64,000 nucleotides of DNA from Lentisalinibacter salinarum (lineage in GTDB: Bacteria > Pseudomonadota > Gammaproteobacteria > Steroidobacterales > Woeseiaceae): contig NZ_JAPDRH010000003.1 in assembly GCF_040706555.1 (NCBI RefSeq), forward strand, positions 372,001 to 436,000, in the 5' to 3' direction. Positions 1 through 7,257 of this stretch are shown here, one piece after another (within the stretch, counting starts at the first letter, position 1; every line of letters begins with the position of its first letter). The notes below the pieces were generated by a model, which saw only the letters and a list, made by a program, of their open reading frames with translations, was not told the DNA's origin and searched no databases. The translations under genes were made by a program, and so were the position numbers.

Positions 1-486
1 GCGCGCCGCGAGCTCGGCCAGGTAATGCGCCGTGGCATCGCCCTCCACCGTGGGGTTGGTGGCGATGATGACCTCCTCCACGTCACCCTCCTCGAGCAGG
101 GATTCGAGGCGGCCCAGACCCAGCTCCTCCGGGCCGATGCCGTCCAGCGGCGACAGGTGTCCCAGCAGCACGAAATACCGCCCCCGGTAGCCGGTATGGT
201 CTTCTATGGCCATAACGTCGGCCGGCATCTCGACGATGCACAGCTGGCTCGCGTCCCGGGAAGCGTCCCGGCACACCGGGCAGACCGGCTCCTCGGAGAA
301 CATGCGGCAGCGCTCGCACTTGCCGATACCGGCCACCGCCTCCGCCAGGGCCGTGGACAGCCGCCCGGCGCCGTCCGGGTCGCGCTCCAGCAGATGGAAA
401 GCCATGCGCTGGGCCGACTTCTGCCCCACACCGGGCAGACAGCGTAGCGTCTCTATGAGCTGGACGAGCAGCGGCGAATACACCAT
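1..486 (-). CDS. recR: Recombination protein RecR (partial, C-terminus beyond window)
   Basis: RecR loads RecA onto gapped DNA with RecF and RecO. The first 162 codons are present and the gene runs off the left edge; full RecR is about 200 residues. A helix-hairpin-helix lies at about residues 17-33 (LPGVGQKSAQRMAFHLL). A four-cysteine zinc site follows at C57, C60, C69 and C72, and the Toprim domain starts near residue 80. The start at 486 lies 7 bases after the ybaB stop, giving the classical dnaX-ybaB-recR operon. Nothing odd is seen in the visible part. Confidence 0.95.
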   Translation of the reverse strand, partial: MVYSPLLVQLIETLRCLPGVGQKSAQRMAFHLLERDPDGAGRLSTALAEAVAGIGKCERCRMFSEEPVCPVCRDASRDASQLCIVEMPADVMAIEDHTGYRGRYFVLLGHLSPLDGIGPEELGLGRLESLLEEGDVEEVIIATNPTVEGDATAHYLAELAAR

Positions 487-493
487 GGGCGGA

Positions 494-820
494 TCAGCCG
501 AAAGGCAGCTTCATCCCCGGCGGCAGGCCCATTCCCGAGGTGAGACCGGACATCTTGTCCCGGGTCGTCTCCTCCACCCGCCGGATGGCATCGTTCATGG
601 CCGCGGCGACGAGGTCCTCGAGCATCTCCCGGTCGTCGCCGATCAGCTCGTCGTCGATCGCCACACGGCGCACCTCGTGCCGGCAATTCATGGTGACCTT
701 CACCATGCCAGCACCGGACTCGCCGGTGACCTCGATGCTGGCCAGCTCCTCCTGAGCCTGCTGCATCTTCTCCTGCATCTGCTGGGCCTGCTTCATCAGC
801 TGGCCGAGTCCACCCTTCAT
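494..820 (-). CDS. ybaB: YbaB/EbfC family nucleoid-associated protein
   Basis: Small DNA-binding protein of the YbaB/EbfC family, which forms a tweezer-like dimer on DNA. The 108 residues match the usual length. The N-terminus (MKGGLGQLMKQAQQMQEKMQ) is the typical amphipathic, glutamine- and methionine-rich helix, followed by the family core with GMVKVTMNCRHEVR and the C-terminal GLPPGMKLPFG motif. It lies between dnaX and recR on the same strand, which is the conserved position. Its exact cellular role is still not settled in any organism. Confidence 0.95.
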   Translation of the reverse strand: MKGGLGQLMKQAQQMQEKMQQAQEELASIEVTGESGAGMVKVTMNCRHEVRRVAIDDELIGDDREMLEDLVAAAMNDAIRRVEETTRDKMSGLTSGMGLPPGMKLPFG

Positions 821-866
821 TCGTGCTGCCTCCGCTTTTGTCCGTCTTGTGTCCGTCTTGTGTCCG

Positions 867-2528
867 TCAGTCCTGGTCTTTCAGCCGCACCGTGTCGGGC
901 TGCAGCTCCGCGCCGAACATGTCCTGGAGTATGCGCACGTTCGGATCTTCTTCCAGCCCCTTTTTCGCGGCCTCCAGGCGCTCGGCCTCCAGGCGCCGCT
1001 CCCGCTGCACCGGCGTCTCTTCGGCGCCGCCCACACGGATGCTCACCTTGAGCGGCTCGCCGAAGTACTCGGCCATGGCCCTCTCGAGCGTCCGCCGCCG
1101 GGGCTCGGTGAGCAAAGTCTCGCTGCGCTCGTCCAGCTGCAGCTGCACCCCGTTGCCCTCCCGGGCCAGGAACGCGCAGTTGGCCGCCAGCAGGCGCACG
1201 GAACCGGATATCTCGAGCTGGCCGGCCAGGCGGTGCCAGTCCGGCTCCGACCAGAATCCGGCGTGGCGGGGCCCCTGCTCGGGCGTCTTACCCGCCGGCC
1301 TTTTCGCCGTCGCCGCGGACGGCTTGCCGCGCTTCCGGTCCTGCGTCGGGGCGGCCGCCGCCGGCTCGCCCGACACGCTCTTCGCCGGCGAGAGCGAGCG
1401 GGCCCGGGCAGCGGGCCGGTCGCCGCCCGACGCCTGGCCGGCCGCACCGGCGGGCCGGAAGGCGAGCATCCGCAGGAGCGTCATCTCGAATCCGGCACGG
1501 GGGTCCGGCGCCAAGGGCAGATCCCGCCGACCGGTGATGGCGACCTGATAGTAGAGCTGTACGTCGTCCGGCGTGAAGCGCCCGGCATAAGCCGCGACCA
1601 TCGCCTCGTCGGCCTCCTCGAGATCCGTCGCGCCCACCAGCTGGTAGACCGCGATACGCTGCAGGGCCGCCGCGATCTCGTCCAGCAGCCGCGCATAATC
1701 CGGGAACTGCTCGTCGATGGCGGCCACCGTGGCGAGCAGCCCCGAGCCGTCGACGGCGGCCAGGGAATCGAGCAGGCCCGTCACGTGCTGGCGGTCGACC
1801 GTGCCCAGCATCGCGCGGGTCTCGTCCTCGCGCACGGCCCCGCCGCCGTAGGCGATGGCCTGGTCGAGCAGGCTGAGGGAGTCGCGCACACTGCCCTCCG
1901 CCGCCCGGGCGATCAGCGCCAGCGCCTCCGGCTCCGCCTCCGCCTGCTCGGCCTCGCAGATCCGGGTCAGGTGCTCGCCGATCATCTGCGGCGTGAGGCG
2001 CTTCAGGTTGAACTGCAGGCAGCGCGACAGCACCGTCACCGGGAGCTTCTGGGGGTCCGTCGTCGCCAGCAGGAACTTCACGTGCGGCGGCGGCTCCTCC
2101 AGCGTCTTCAGCAACGCGTTGAAGGAATGCATGGAGAGCATGTGCACCTCGTCGATGAGATACACCTTGTAGCGGCCCCGTGCCGGGGCGTACTGGACGT
2201 TGTCCAGCAGGTCGCGGGTATCGTCGACTTTGGTGCGGGAGGCCGCGTCCACCTCGATCAGATCGACGAAGCGGCCCTCGTCGATCTCGCGGCAGGCGCT
2301 GCATTCGCCGCAGGGATCCGGCCCCACGCCCTGCTCGCAGTTCAGCGCTTTCGCCAGAATGCGAGCGATCGTGGTCTTGCCCACGCCGCGGGTGCCTGCG
2401 AACAGGTAGGCATGGTGCAGGCGGCCGCTCGCCAGCGCGTTGGTCAGCGCCTGCAGCACGTGCTGCTGACCGACCATGTCGCCGAAGGCACGGGGACGCC
2501 ATTTGCGCGCTAGGACGAGGTAGCTCAT
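867..2528 (-). CDS. dnaX: DNA polymerase III subunit gamma/tau
   Basis: Clamp-loader ATPase of the replicative polymerase. The Walker A motif GTRGVGKT is at residues 45-52, zinc-binding cysteines at C64, C73, C76 and C79, a Walker B motif in VYLIDEVHML, and the SRC sensor motif in TVLSRCLQF. After the AAA+ collar (to about residue 370) comes a proline/alanine/lysine-rich linker and a tau-type C-terminal domain. At 553 residues it is shorter than E. coli tau (643). No E. coli-like frameshift heptamer is seen between the collar and the tau region, so a separate gamma product is not predicted. It lies just downstream of ffs. Confidence 0.97.
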   Translation of the reverse strand: MSYLVLARKWRPRAFGDMVGQQHVLQALTNALASGRLHHAYLFAGTRGVGKTTIARILAKALNCEQGVGPDPCGECSACREIDEGRFVDLIEVDAASRTKVDDTRDLLDNVQYAPARGRYKVYLIDEVHMLSMHSFNALLKTLEEPPPHVKFLLATTDPQKLPVTVLSRCLQFNLKRLTPQMIGEHLTRICEAEQAEAEPEALALIARAAEGSVRDSLSLLDQAIAYGGGAVREDETRAMLGTVDRQHVTGLLDSLAAVDGSGLLATVAAIDEQFPDYARLLDEIAAALQRIAVYQLVGATDLEEADEAMVAAYAGRFTPDDVQLYYQVAITGRRDLPLAPDPRAGFEMTLLRMLAFRPAGAAGQASGGDRPAARARSLSPAKSVSGEPAAAAPTQDRKRGKPSAATAKRPAGKTPEQGPRHAGFWSEPDWHRLAGQLEISGSVRLLAANCAFLAREGNGVQLQLDERSETLLTEPRRRTLERAMAEYFGEPLKVSIRVGGAEETPVQRERRLEAERLEAAKKGLEEDPNVRILQDMFGAELQPDTVRLKDQD

Positions 2529-2569
2529 TGGTCGGGCCTGAGGGCCCTCCTACAGACAGAGAATGAAGA

Positions 2570-2675
2570 GGCCCGCGCCAGCTCGTCCCCGGCACCCGGT
2601 GTCACCGCTGCCGCTGCTCCCTTCCGGGCCTGACGGGGTTCACGGCTGACCGTCGCGGGGCAACCGACGCGGACC
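2570..2675 (-). ncRNA. ffs: 4.5S signal recognition particle RNA
   Basis: The minus strand carries the universal SRP RNA core: an asymmetric loop around GTCAGGCCCGGAAGGGAGCA with the GGAA tetraloop that Ffh binds. The ends were set by pairing: the 5' nine bases GGTCCGCGT pair with GCGCGGGCC at the 3' end (with two G-U pairs). The resulting length, 106 nt, is close to E. coli 4.5S (114 nt). It lies upstream of dnaX on the same strand, as in many gammaproteobacteria. Its protein partner Ffh is encoded at 43.8-45.1 kb in this window. Confidence 0.93.
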
Positions 2676-2682
2676 AGCCGTC

Positions 2683-2688
2683 ATTATC
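2683..2688 (-). promoter_or_regulatory. Probable -10 element of the ffs promoter
   Basis: On the minus strand the hexamer GATAAT ends seven bases before the predicted 5' end of the SRP RNA, the spacing expected of a sigma-70 -10 box. The -35 region at 16-17 bases further upstream is weak (TGAATC or ATGAAT). This agreement independently supports the 5' end chosen for the RNA. Confidence 0.5.
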
Positions 2689-2748
2689 TCAGTGATCCGG
2701 CGCGGATTCATCCCCCGTCGGCGAGCGCGCCCTCGCGGCGGCCGGCTC

Positions 2749-3081
2749 TCAGCCGGTGGCGGAAGCCTTCTCCTTCCAGGCCTTGAGCTGGCGCTCCATG
2801 GCATCGAAGGCGTCGCGCACGGCCACGTAGACGTCCTCGTGGGCGTGACGGTCGCCGGGCCGGTTGCTCACGGCCAGCTCCGTCCCCGGCACGCGCACCT
2901 CGAGGCGCACCTCGTACACGTTGCCCTGGCGCTGGTTGCGCTGCACGGCGTGCACGTAGACATGACAGCTGGTGATGCGGTCGTAAAATTTCTCGAGCTT
3001 GGCCGCGCGTTCCCTGACGGCCTGTTCCACCGCTTCCGAGCGGTCCATGTCGTGGAAGTGGATCTCCGGTGGTGTCTGCAC
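2749..3081 (-). CDS. hpf: Short HPF/RaiA-family ribosome hibernation factor
   Basis: Ribosome-associated S30AE-domain protein that binds the 30S decoding region and promotes inactive ribosome states. The reading frame is open further upstream, but a GTG at 3081 is preceded seven bases earlier by AAAGGAG and the family similarity begins there (VQTPPEIHFHDMDRSEAVEQ). This gives 110 residues, the size of short HPF/YfiA proteins without the long-HPF dimerisation domain. The basic stretch VHAVQRNQRQG and the EVRLEVRVPG strand fit the fold. Paralogues (HPF versus RaiA) cannot be separated by eye. Confidence 0.85.
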   Translation of the reverse strand: MQTPPEIHFHDMDRSEAVEQAVRERAAKLEKFYDRITSCHVYVHAVQRNQRQGNVYEVRLEVRVPGTELAVSNRPGDRHAHEDVYVAVRDAFDAMERQLKAWKEKASATG

Positions 3082-3154
3082 TGCTGCGCTCCTTTCGTCA
3101 CAGGAAGTCTCTGCTGACAGCGTAACAGAGTCCCATCGCACCCGATTTCCTTCG

Positions 3155-4417
3155 TCAGTCGGCGCGGCCCACGTCGGCGGCCCAGCCCATGGCATCGACC
3201 TGCAGCCGCGCCAGCACTTCAATATCGAGCCCGCCGCAGTGCTCGATCAGGCGCGCCACCTCGGCAGGCTCGTCACGCTCCAGAGCCTCGGTCAGCGAGA
3301 GGAGAAGCCCCAGGTCGCCGCTGCGCCACAGCAATGCGTCGCGCACGTCCTCCTGCAGCGGCAACGGCGCCAGGATATCGGCCAGCGGCGCGCCGATCAG
3401 CGTGTCCAGGAGGGACAGGATGCCCGTCATGAACGCCCGGTCCGCATACGCGGGATCGGCGGATACGCGTGCGGACATCAGCTCCATGAGCCGTCCCCGG
3501 GCGGCTGCCAGGGTGAGCAGAGGACTCGGAAAGTCGGCGTTGCCGTCCTGGGCGAACAGCATCACCTGGAGCCAGCGCTGCAGCCGGCGACGCCCCAGGA
3601 TCACCAGCGCATGGGACAGGCTGTCGACCCTGTGGCGCAATCCCATGCCCGCAGAGTTCACCAGCCGGATCAGCTTGTAGCCGAGTTCCGGCAGGTGCTT
3701 CACGGTCTCTTCGATATCCGCGATATCGGTATCACCCAGGGTCTGTTGCAGGAGGCGGATCAGATTCTGGCGCGACGGATCCGCCGCGCGCCCTTCGAGC
3801 AGCACCGGGCGGGCGAAGAAGAAACCCTGGAACAGGTCGAACCCGAGCCGCCTGCATTGCGCCGCCCGGTCGGGCGTGTCCACCTTCTCGGCCAGCAGCT
3901 GCATGCCGGGACGCTGCACGGCCCGGACGATGTCACCCAGATCCTCGGTACGTACCTCGTGCACGTCCACCTTGATGACGTCCACCAGCGGCAGGATCGA
4001 CTCGTGGGAGTCGTCCAGGCACGTGACATCATCCAGGGCGAAGCGAAAGCCCTGTCGCCTGAGCTCGGTGCAGCGCCGCACGAGCTCGGGCGTGATCTCG
4101 ACGCTCTCCAGTATCTCCAGCATGATGCGTTCCGGCGGCAGCGCTTCCGGCAGCTCCGAGTAAAGGCTCTCGGCATCGAAATTGATATAGCCGCGGCAGG
4201 CGCCGAGGACGGCCTGGAGACCGAGCTCCGAGAACGCCTGGGTGACCACGCGGGCGGTGGCCAGCTGATGACCGGGGAAAGGCTCGCCGCCCGGCGACCG
4301 GAACAGGAGCTCGTAGGCGACGGTGTTGCCACTGCGGTCCAGGATGGGCTGGCGGCCGAGGACGAAAGGCGTAGCCTGAGCGTCCGCGGCGACGTCTGTT
4401 GCGGGAGTCGCTGACAT
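3155..4417 (-). CDS. EAL-HDOD (YuxH-type) signalling protein
   Basis: A 420-residue protein with an N-terminal EAL-like domain (about residues 15-210) and a C-terminal HDOD domain (about 215-410), the YuxH architecture. The EAL domain is degenerate: the signature reads YELLFR, and the DDFG-type catalytic loop reads ALDDVTCLDD. Late landmarks are kept (IKVDVHEV, LLAEKVDTP, GFDLFQGFFFARP). It is therefore more likely to bind c-di-GMP or act by protein contact than to hydrolyse it (inference). The first in-frame methionine is nine codons upstream; MSATPATDVAAD at 4417 was chosen by domain layout. The function of this family is largely unknown. Confidence 0.85.
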   Translation of the reverse strand: MSATPATDVAADAQATPFVLGRQPILDRSGNTVAYELLFRSPGGEPFPGHQLATARVVTQAFSELGLQAVLGACRGYINFDAESLYSELPEALPPERIMLEILESVEITPELVRRCTELRRQGFRFALDDVTCLDDSHESILPLVDVIKVDVHEVRTEDLGDIVRAVQRPGMQLLAEKVDTPDRAAQCRRLGFDLFQGFFFARPVLLEGRAADPSRQNLIRLLQQTLGDTDIADIEETVKHLPELGYKLIRLVNSAGMGLRHRVDSLSHALVILGRRRLQRWLQVMLFAQDGNADFPSPLLTLAAARGRLMELMSARVSADPAYADRAFMTGILSLLDTLIGAPLADILAPLPLQEDVRDALLWRSGDLGLLLSLTEALERDEPAEVARLIEHCGGLDIEVLARLQVDAMGWAADVGRAD

Positions 4418-4530
4418 GCCGCGCAGTCTAACGGCGCGCCTCACCGGCCTGTCGGACCCGGTTCACAGATTGGTCGCGACCACGCCGTTCAACTACCATC
4501 CCGATGGAAGACCCACGGGGGAGCCAGCGA

Positions 4531-5709
4531 ATGTCACTGAAGACGGCGATCGTCTCGCGCCTGACCGAATCCTTCCTCGGCGAGGCGCGCCTCCGGAGGT
4601 TGCGAAGAAAAGCAGAGTCGCGCCGGCGCAAGGAAGGGCGCCCCCATGTCGTGGAGTTTTTCCATCAGCCGGACGACCCCCATTCGCGCCTGCTCGTGCA
4701 GGCGCTGCCCGCTTTCGTCGAGCGCTACGATACAGAACTGAGAATCTGGCTCGTCGGCCCACCGCCGGACTGGGCGGCGCCGGAGCGGGAGCGGCTGGAG
4801 GATTGGTCCCGCGTCGATGCCGCCCGGCTCGCGGCCCGCACCGGGCTGGATCCCGATGCGCAGGGCCCGGCGGTGCGGGAACTGATCGCCGGCGCACAAC
4901 CCGGCGGCGACACGCGGCGCGAGCAGCTCGGCCACTACCTCGGCGCCACGCTGCACTACGAAGGCGAGTGGTACTGGGGCCTGGACCGGCTGCACTACCT
5001 GGAGTCGCGGCTCGCCGATCTGGGGGCGCGCCGCACCGGCGCGCCGGGCGAACCCCTGTTTGCGCCGCCGGCCGTGCCCTCCGCCGCGGCAGCTCCGCCC
5101 GCCTCCGGACAACCGCCGGACATCCACTGGTTCCTGTCCTTTCGCAGTCCGTATACCTACATCGCCGCAGAACGGGTCAGGGCCCTTGCCGACGCCTGCG
5201 GCGCCCGGCTGCAGCTCCGTTACGTGCTGCCGATGCGCATGCGCGGCCTGCCGGTGCCGAAGATGAAGAGCCGCTACATAGTGACCGACGTGGCCCGGGA
5301 AGCCCGCCGGCTCGGCATCCCTTTCGGCCGCATCGCCGACCCCCTCGGCGAACCGGTGGAGCGCGGTTACTCCCTGCTGCCCTGGGCCATCGGGGAGGGG
5401 CGCGGCTACGAGTACTGCCTCGCGTTCATGCGCGGCGTGTGGTCCCGGGGCATCGATGCGGGCAGCGACCGTGGACTCGCGCGGATCGTCACGGAAGCGG
5501 GCCTGGACTGGCAGCAGGCGAGCCGCCACCTCGGCAGCGACGACTGGCGCGCGGTCGCCGAGACCAACCGGGAGGAACTGTTCCGGCTCGGCCTCTGGGG
5601 CGTGCCCAGCTTCCGCGTCGGCGACGCAGGAATCTGGGGCCAGGACCGCCTCTGGGCCGTCGAGGACGAAGTGCTCCGTCAGTTCGATGCAGGGACCGGA
5701 GGCGGCTGA
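4531..5709 (+). CDS. DsbA-family / 2-hydroxychromene-2-carboxylate isomerase-like protein with two thioredoxin-fold domains
   Basis: A 392-residue protein that seems to hold two thioredoxin-like domains. The first (about 37-190) starts VVEFFHQPDDPHS, and the second (about 205-385) starts IHWFLSFRSPYTYIAAERV, the FxSPY(S/T)Y motif of HCCA isomerases and kappa glutathione transferases. Neither domain has a CxxC redox pair, so thiol-disulfide oxidase activity is unlikely. The last part, LGLWGVPSFRVGDAGIWGQDRL, is the cis-proline region of this superfamily. No signal peptide is seen, suggesting a cytoplasmic protein. GGGGGAG at 4517-4523 is a good ribosome binding site for the ATG at 4531. The substrate is unknown. 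Confidence 0.8.
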   Translation: MSLKTAIVSRLTESFLGEARLRRLRRKAESRRRKEGRPHVVEFFHQPDDPHSRLLVQALPAFVERYDTELRIWLVGPPPDWAAPERERLEDWSRVDAARLAARTGLDPDAQGPAVRELIAGAQPGGDTRREQLGHYLGATLHYEGEWYWGLDRLHYLESRLADLGARRTGAPGEPLFAPPAVPSAAAAPPASGQPPDIHWFLSFRSPYTYIAAERVRALADACGARLQLRYVLPMRMRGLPVPKMKSRYIVTDVAREARRLGIPFGRIADPLGEPVERGYSLLPWAIGEGRGYEYCLAFMRGVWSRGIDAGSDRGLARIVTEAGLDWQQASRHLGSDDWRAVAETNREELFRLGLWGVPSFRVGDAGIWGQDRLWAVEDEVLRQFDAGTGGG

Positions 5710-5732
5710 CGGTCTCCCACTTTATGGCACCC

Positions 5733-5751
5733 GGGCGGAATTGATCCGCCC
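5733..5751. terminator. Hairpin between converging genes
   Basis: A perfect 7-bp stem, GGGCGGA and TCCGCCC, with a 5-base loop lies 23 bases after the stop of the DsbA-like gene and before the stop of the converging MFS gene. No clear T-tract follows on either side, so intrinsic termination is possible but not certain. Confidence 0.45.
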
Positions 5752-5797
5752 CGCGTCAACCGGGCACACCCACCGATAGGGCTCTGGCCGCTCTCTC

Positions 5798-7072
5798 CTA
5801 GCCGTCTTTGGCGGTTTCCGTGCCGTACCTGAACGGCTCGCCCTCCGCATCCTGCAGCTGTTGATCGAAGGCCGCCTGCAGGCCGGTATCCTGCTCCTCG
5901 GCTTCCTCGTCCGGCTCGGGCTCGATGTAGCCCGGGTAAAACGGCGACAGGATCGCCACGGTTATGCCGATTGCCGACAGCAGGGCAAACGCATCGGCAT
6001 AACCGACATCGGCCACCAGGGCGCCGACCACGGGCGAGCCGGCGGCCTGTCCGAGCGCGACGGCGATGAACGGCAGCACCGGCCCCATCGCCAGCCGACC
6101 CGGCAACAGGCGGATGCCGGTCATCAGGTACAGGCCCGTGAGACTCATGTAGGCCAGGCCGAAGACCAGCGCCGAGAACGTCGCGAGCACCACGCTGCCG
6201 GGACTGGCGGCGAGCAACGCGAGGCTCGCCGACAGCATCATCAGCATCAATGCGTGGGTGATCGGCGGATTGTTGCGGTCTGCCAGATCGGCGACCACGG
6301 CCCCGCCGAGGCCCGCCAGGCCGACCGCGAGCCACAGCCATCCGGCTGCGCCGGGCGGCAGCGCGCCGAGGGTGACCACCAGGTCGGGCGCGAATATCCA
6401 GTACGCCGACGCGATGAATCCCATGACGAATGCAAACAGGGAGAGTTCGAACAGGCGGGACCACTGCAGATTGCTGATGGGCGGAGGCGGCGCGGCGTTG
6501 GACGGCACGATGGGCGATGCCGCGGGGATGAAGCGCCACGCGGCCACGACGCCTGCGGCGGCGAGGAAGGCGAAGGAGGCGTAGGCAAAACGCCAGGCCC
6601 CGGCCATGAACAGCACGGCCGGCACGGCCACCGCCACGCCGACACTGGTGCCGGCGTTCATGACCGCGCTGACCCGCCCGTGCTGCCTGCGCCTGACCAC
6701 CGCCCGCATGGCGGCGGTGAGCGCCGGCATCATCAGCCCCGTGCAGATGCCGCAGGCGAACACACCGACGCCGAGCGAGACCGGACCGGACGCCAGGCTG
6801 ATCAGCGTCAGTCCGCCGACGCCGAACAGACCCGACAGCACTGCGGTATGGCGGGCCCCGAGACGGTTGGCGATGAAAGGCGCGACGAGCGTGGCCAGCA
6901 GGAAACTGATCAGCGGCAGCGCGCCGATGATGCCGATCACGTAGGGCGTGAGCGACAGTTCGGCGCGGATCGGAGGAACGAACAGCCCGAAGGCGAAGCG
7001 CGCCAGGCCGAAACTGATCGCGACCAGGGCCGCTCCCAGGAGCGCGAACCGTGTGCTCGAACGCATACTCAT
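5798..7072 (-). CDS. MFS transporter (YbfB/CynX-like), substrate unknown
   Basis: A 424-residue inner-membrane carrier with about 12 hydrophobic segments and the major-facilitator loop between segments 2 and 3 (ANRLGARHTAVLSGLFG). The first segment has the pattern ISFGLARFAFGLFVPPIR, seen in YbfB-like and CynX-like carriers. A charged cytoplasmic tail (EPEPDEEAEEQD) ends the protein. It is on the same strand and 185 bp downstream of the five-gene carnitine operon, so it might export or import a metabolite of that pathway, but the gap makes co-transcription uncertain. Confidence 0.85.
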   Translation of the reverse strand: MSMRSSTRFALLGAALVAISFGLARFAFGLFVPPIRAELSLTPYVIGIIGALPLISFLLATLVAPFIANRLGARHTAVLSGLFGVGGLTLISLASGPVSLGVGVFACGICTGLMMPALTAAMRAVVRRRQHGRVSAVMNAGTSVGVAVAVPAVLFMAGAWRFAYASFAFLAAAGVVAAWRFIPAASPIVPSNAAPPPPISNLQWSRLFELSLFAFVMGFIASAYWIFAPDLVVTLGALPPGAAGWLWLAVGLAGLGGAVVADLADRNNPPITHALMLMMLSASLALLAASPGSVVLATFSALVFGLAYMSLTGLYLMTGIRLLPGRLAMGPVLPFIAVALGQAAGSPVVGALVADVGYADAFALLSAIGITVAILSPFYPGYIEPEPDEEAEEQDTGLQAAFDQQLQDAEGEPFRYGTETAKDG

Positions 7073-7257
7073 GATGCCTCCGCGTGGCGGGCACCGGGTA
7101 CCCCCGGCGGTTCCTGTTTCCGGCGCAGCGCGCTCCGAGCGTACTTCTTCGCCGTCTCCATGGCCACCACAACTCTATCGGTGGGGATCCGCTACAGCAA
7201 TATCAGCACCGGCATCGCGAGGTGGCCCCTGCCGGCGCGCACACCGACGGCCGGGTT

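Noticed and set aside
957..966. A run of five A then G on the dnaX sense strand as a possible tau/gamma frameshift site
   Set aside because: It is not a complete A-AAA-AAG heptamer and lies near the C-terminus, where slippage would not yield a gamma-sized product.
849..2513. A 554-codon plus-strand frame antisense to dnaX
   Set aside because: Shadow of dnaX; arginine/leucine/histidine-rich low-information sequence without motifs.
2749..3222. A longer 157-residue reading of the HPF-like protein
   Set aside because: The extra N-terminus overlaps the EAL-HDOD gene and has no similarity; the GTG at 3081 has a strong ribosome binding site.
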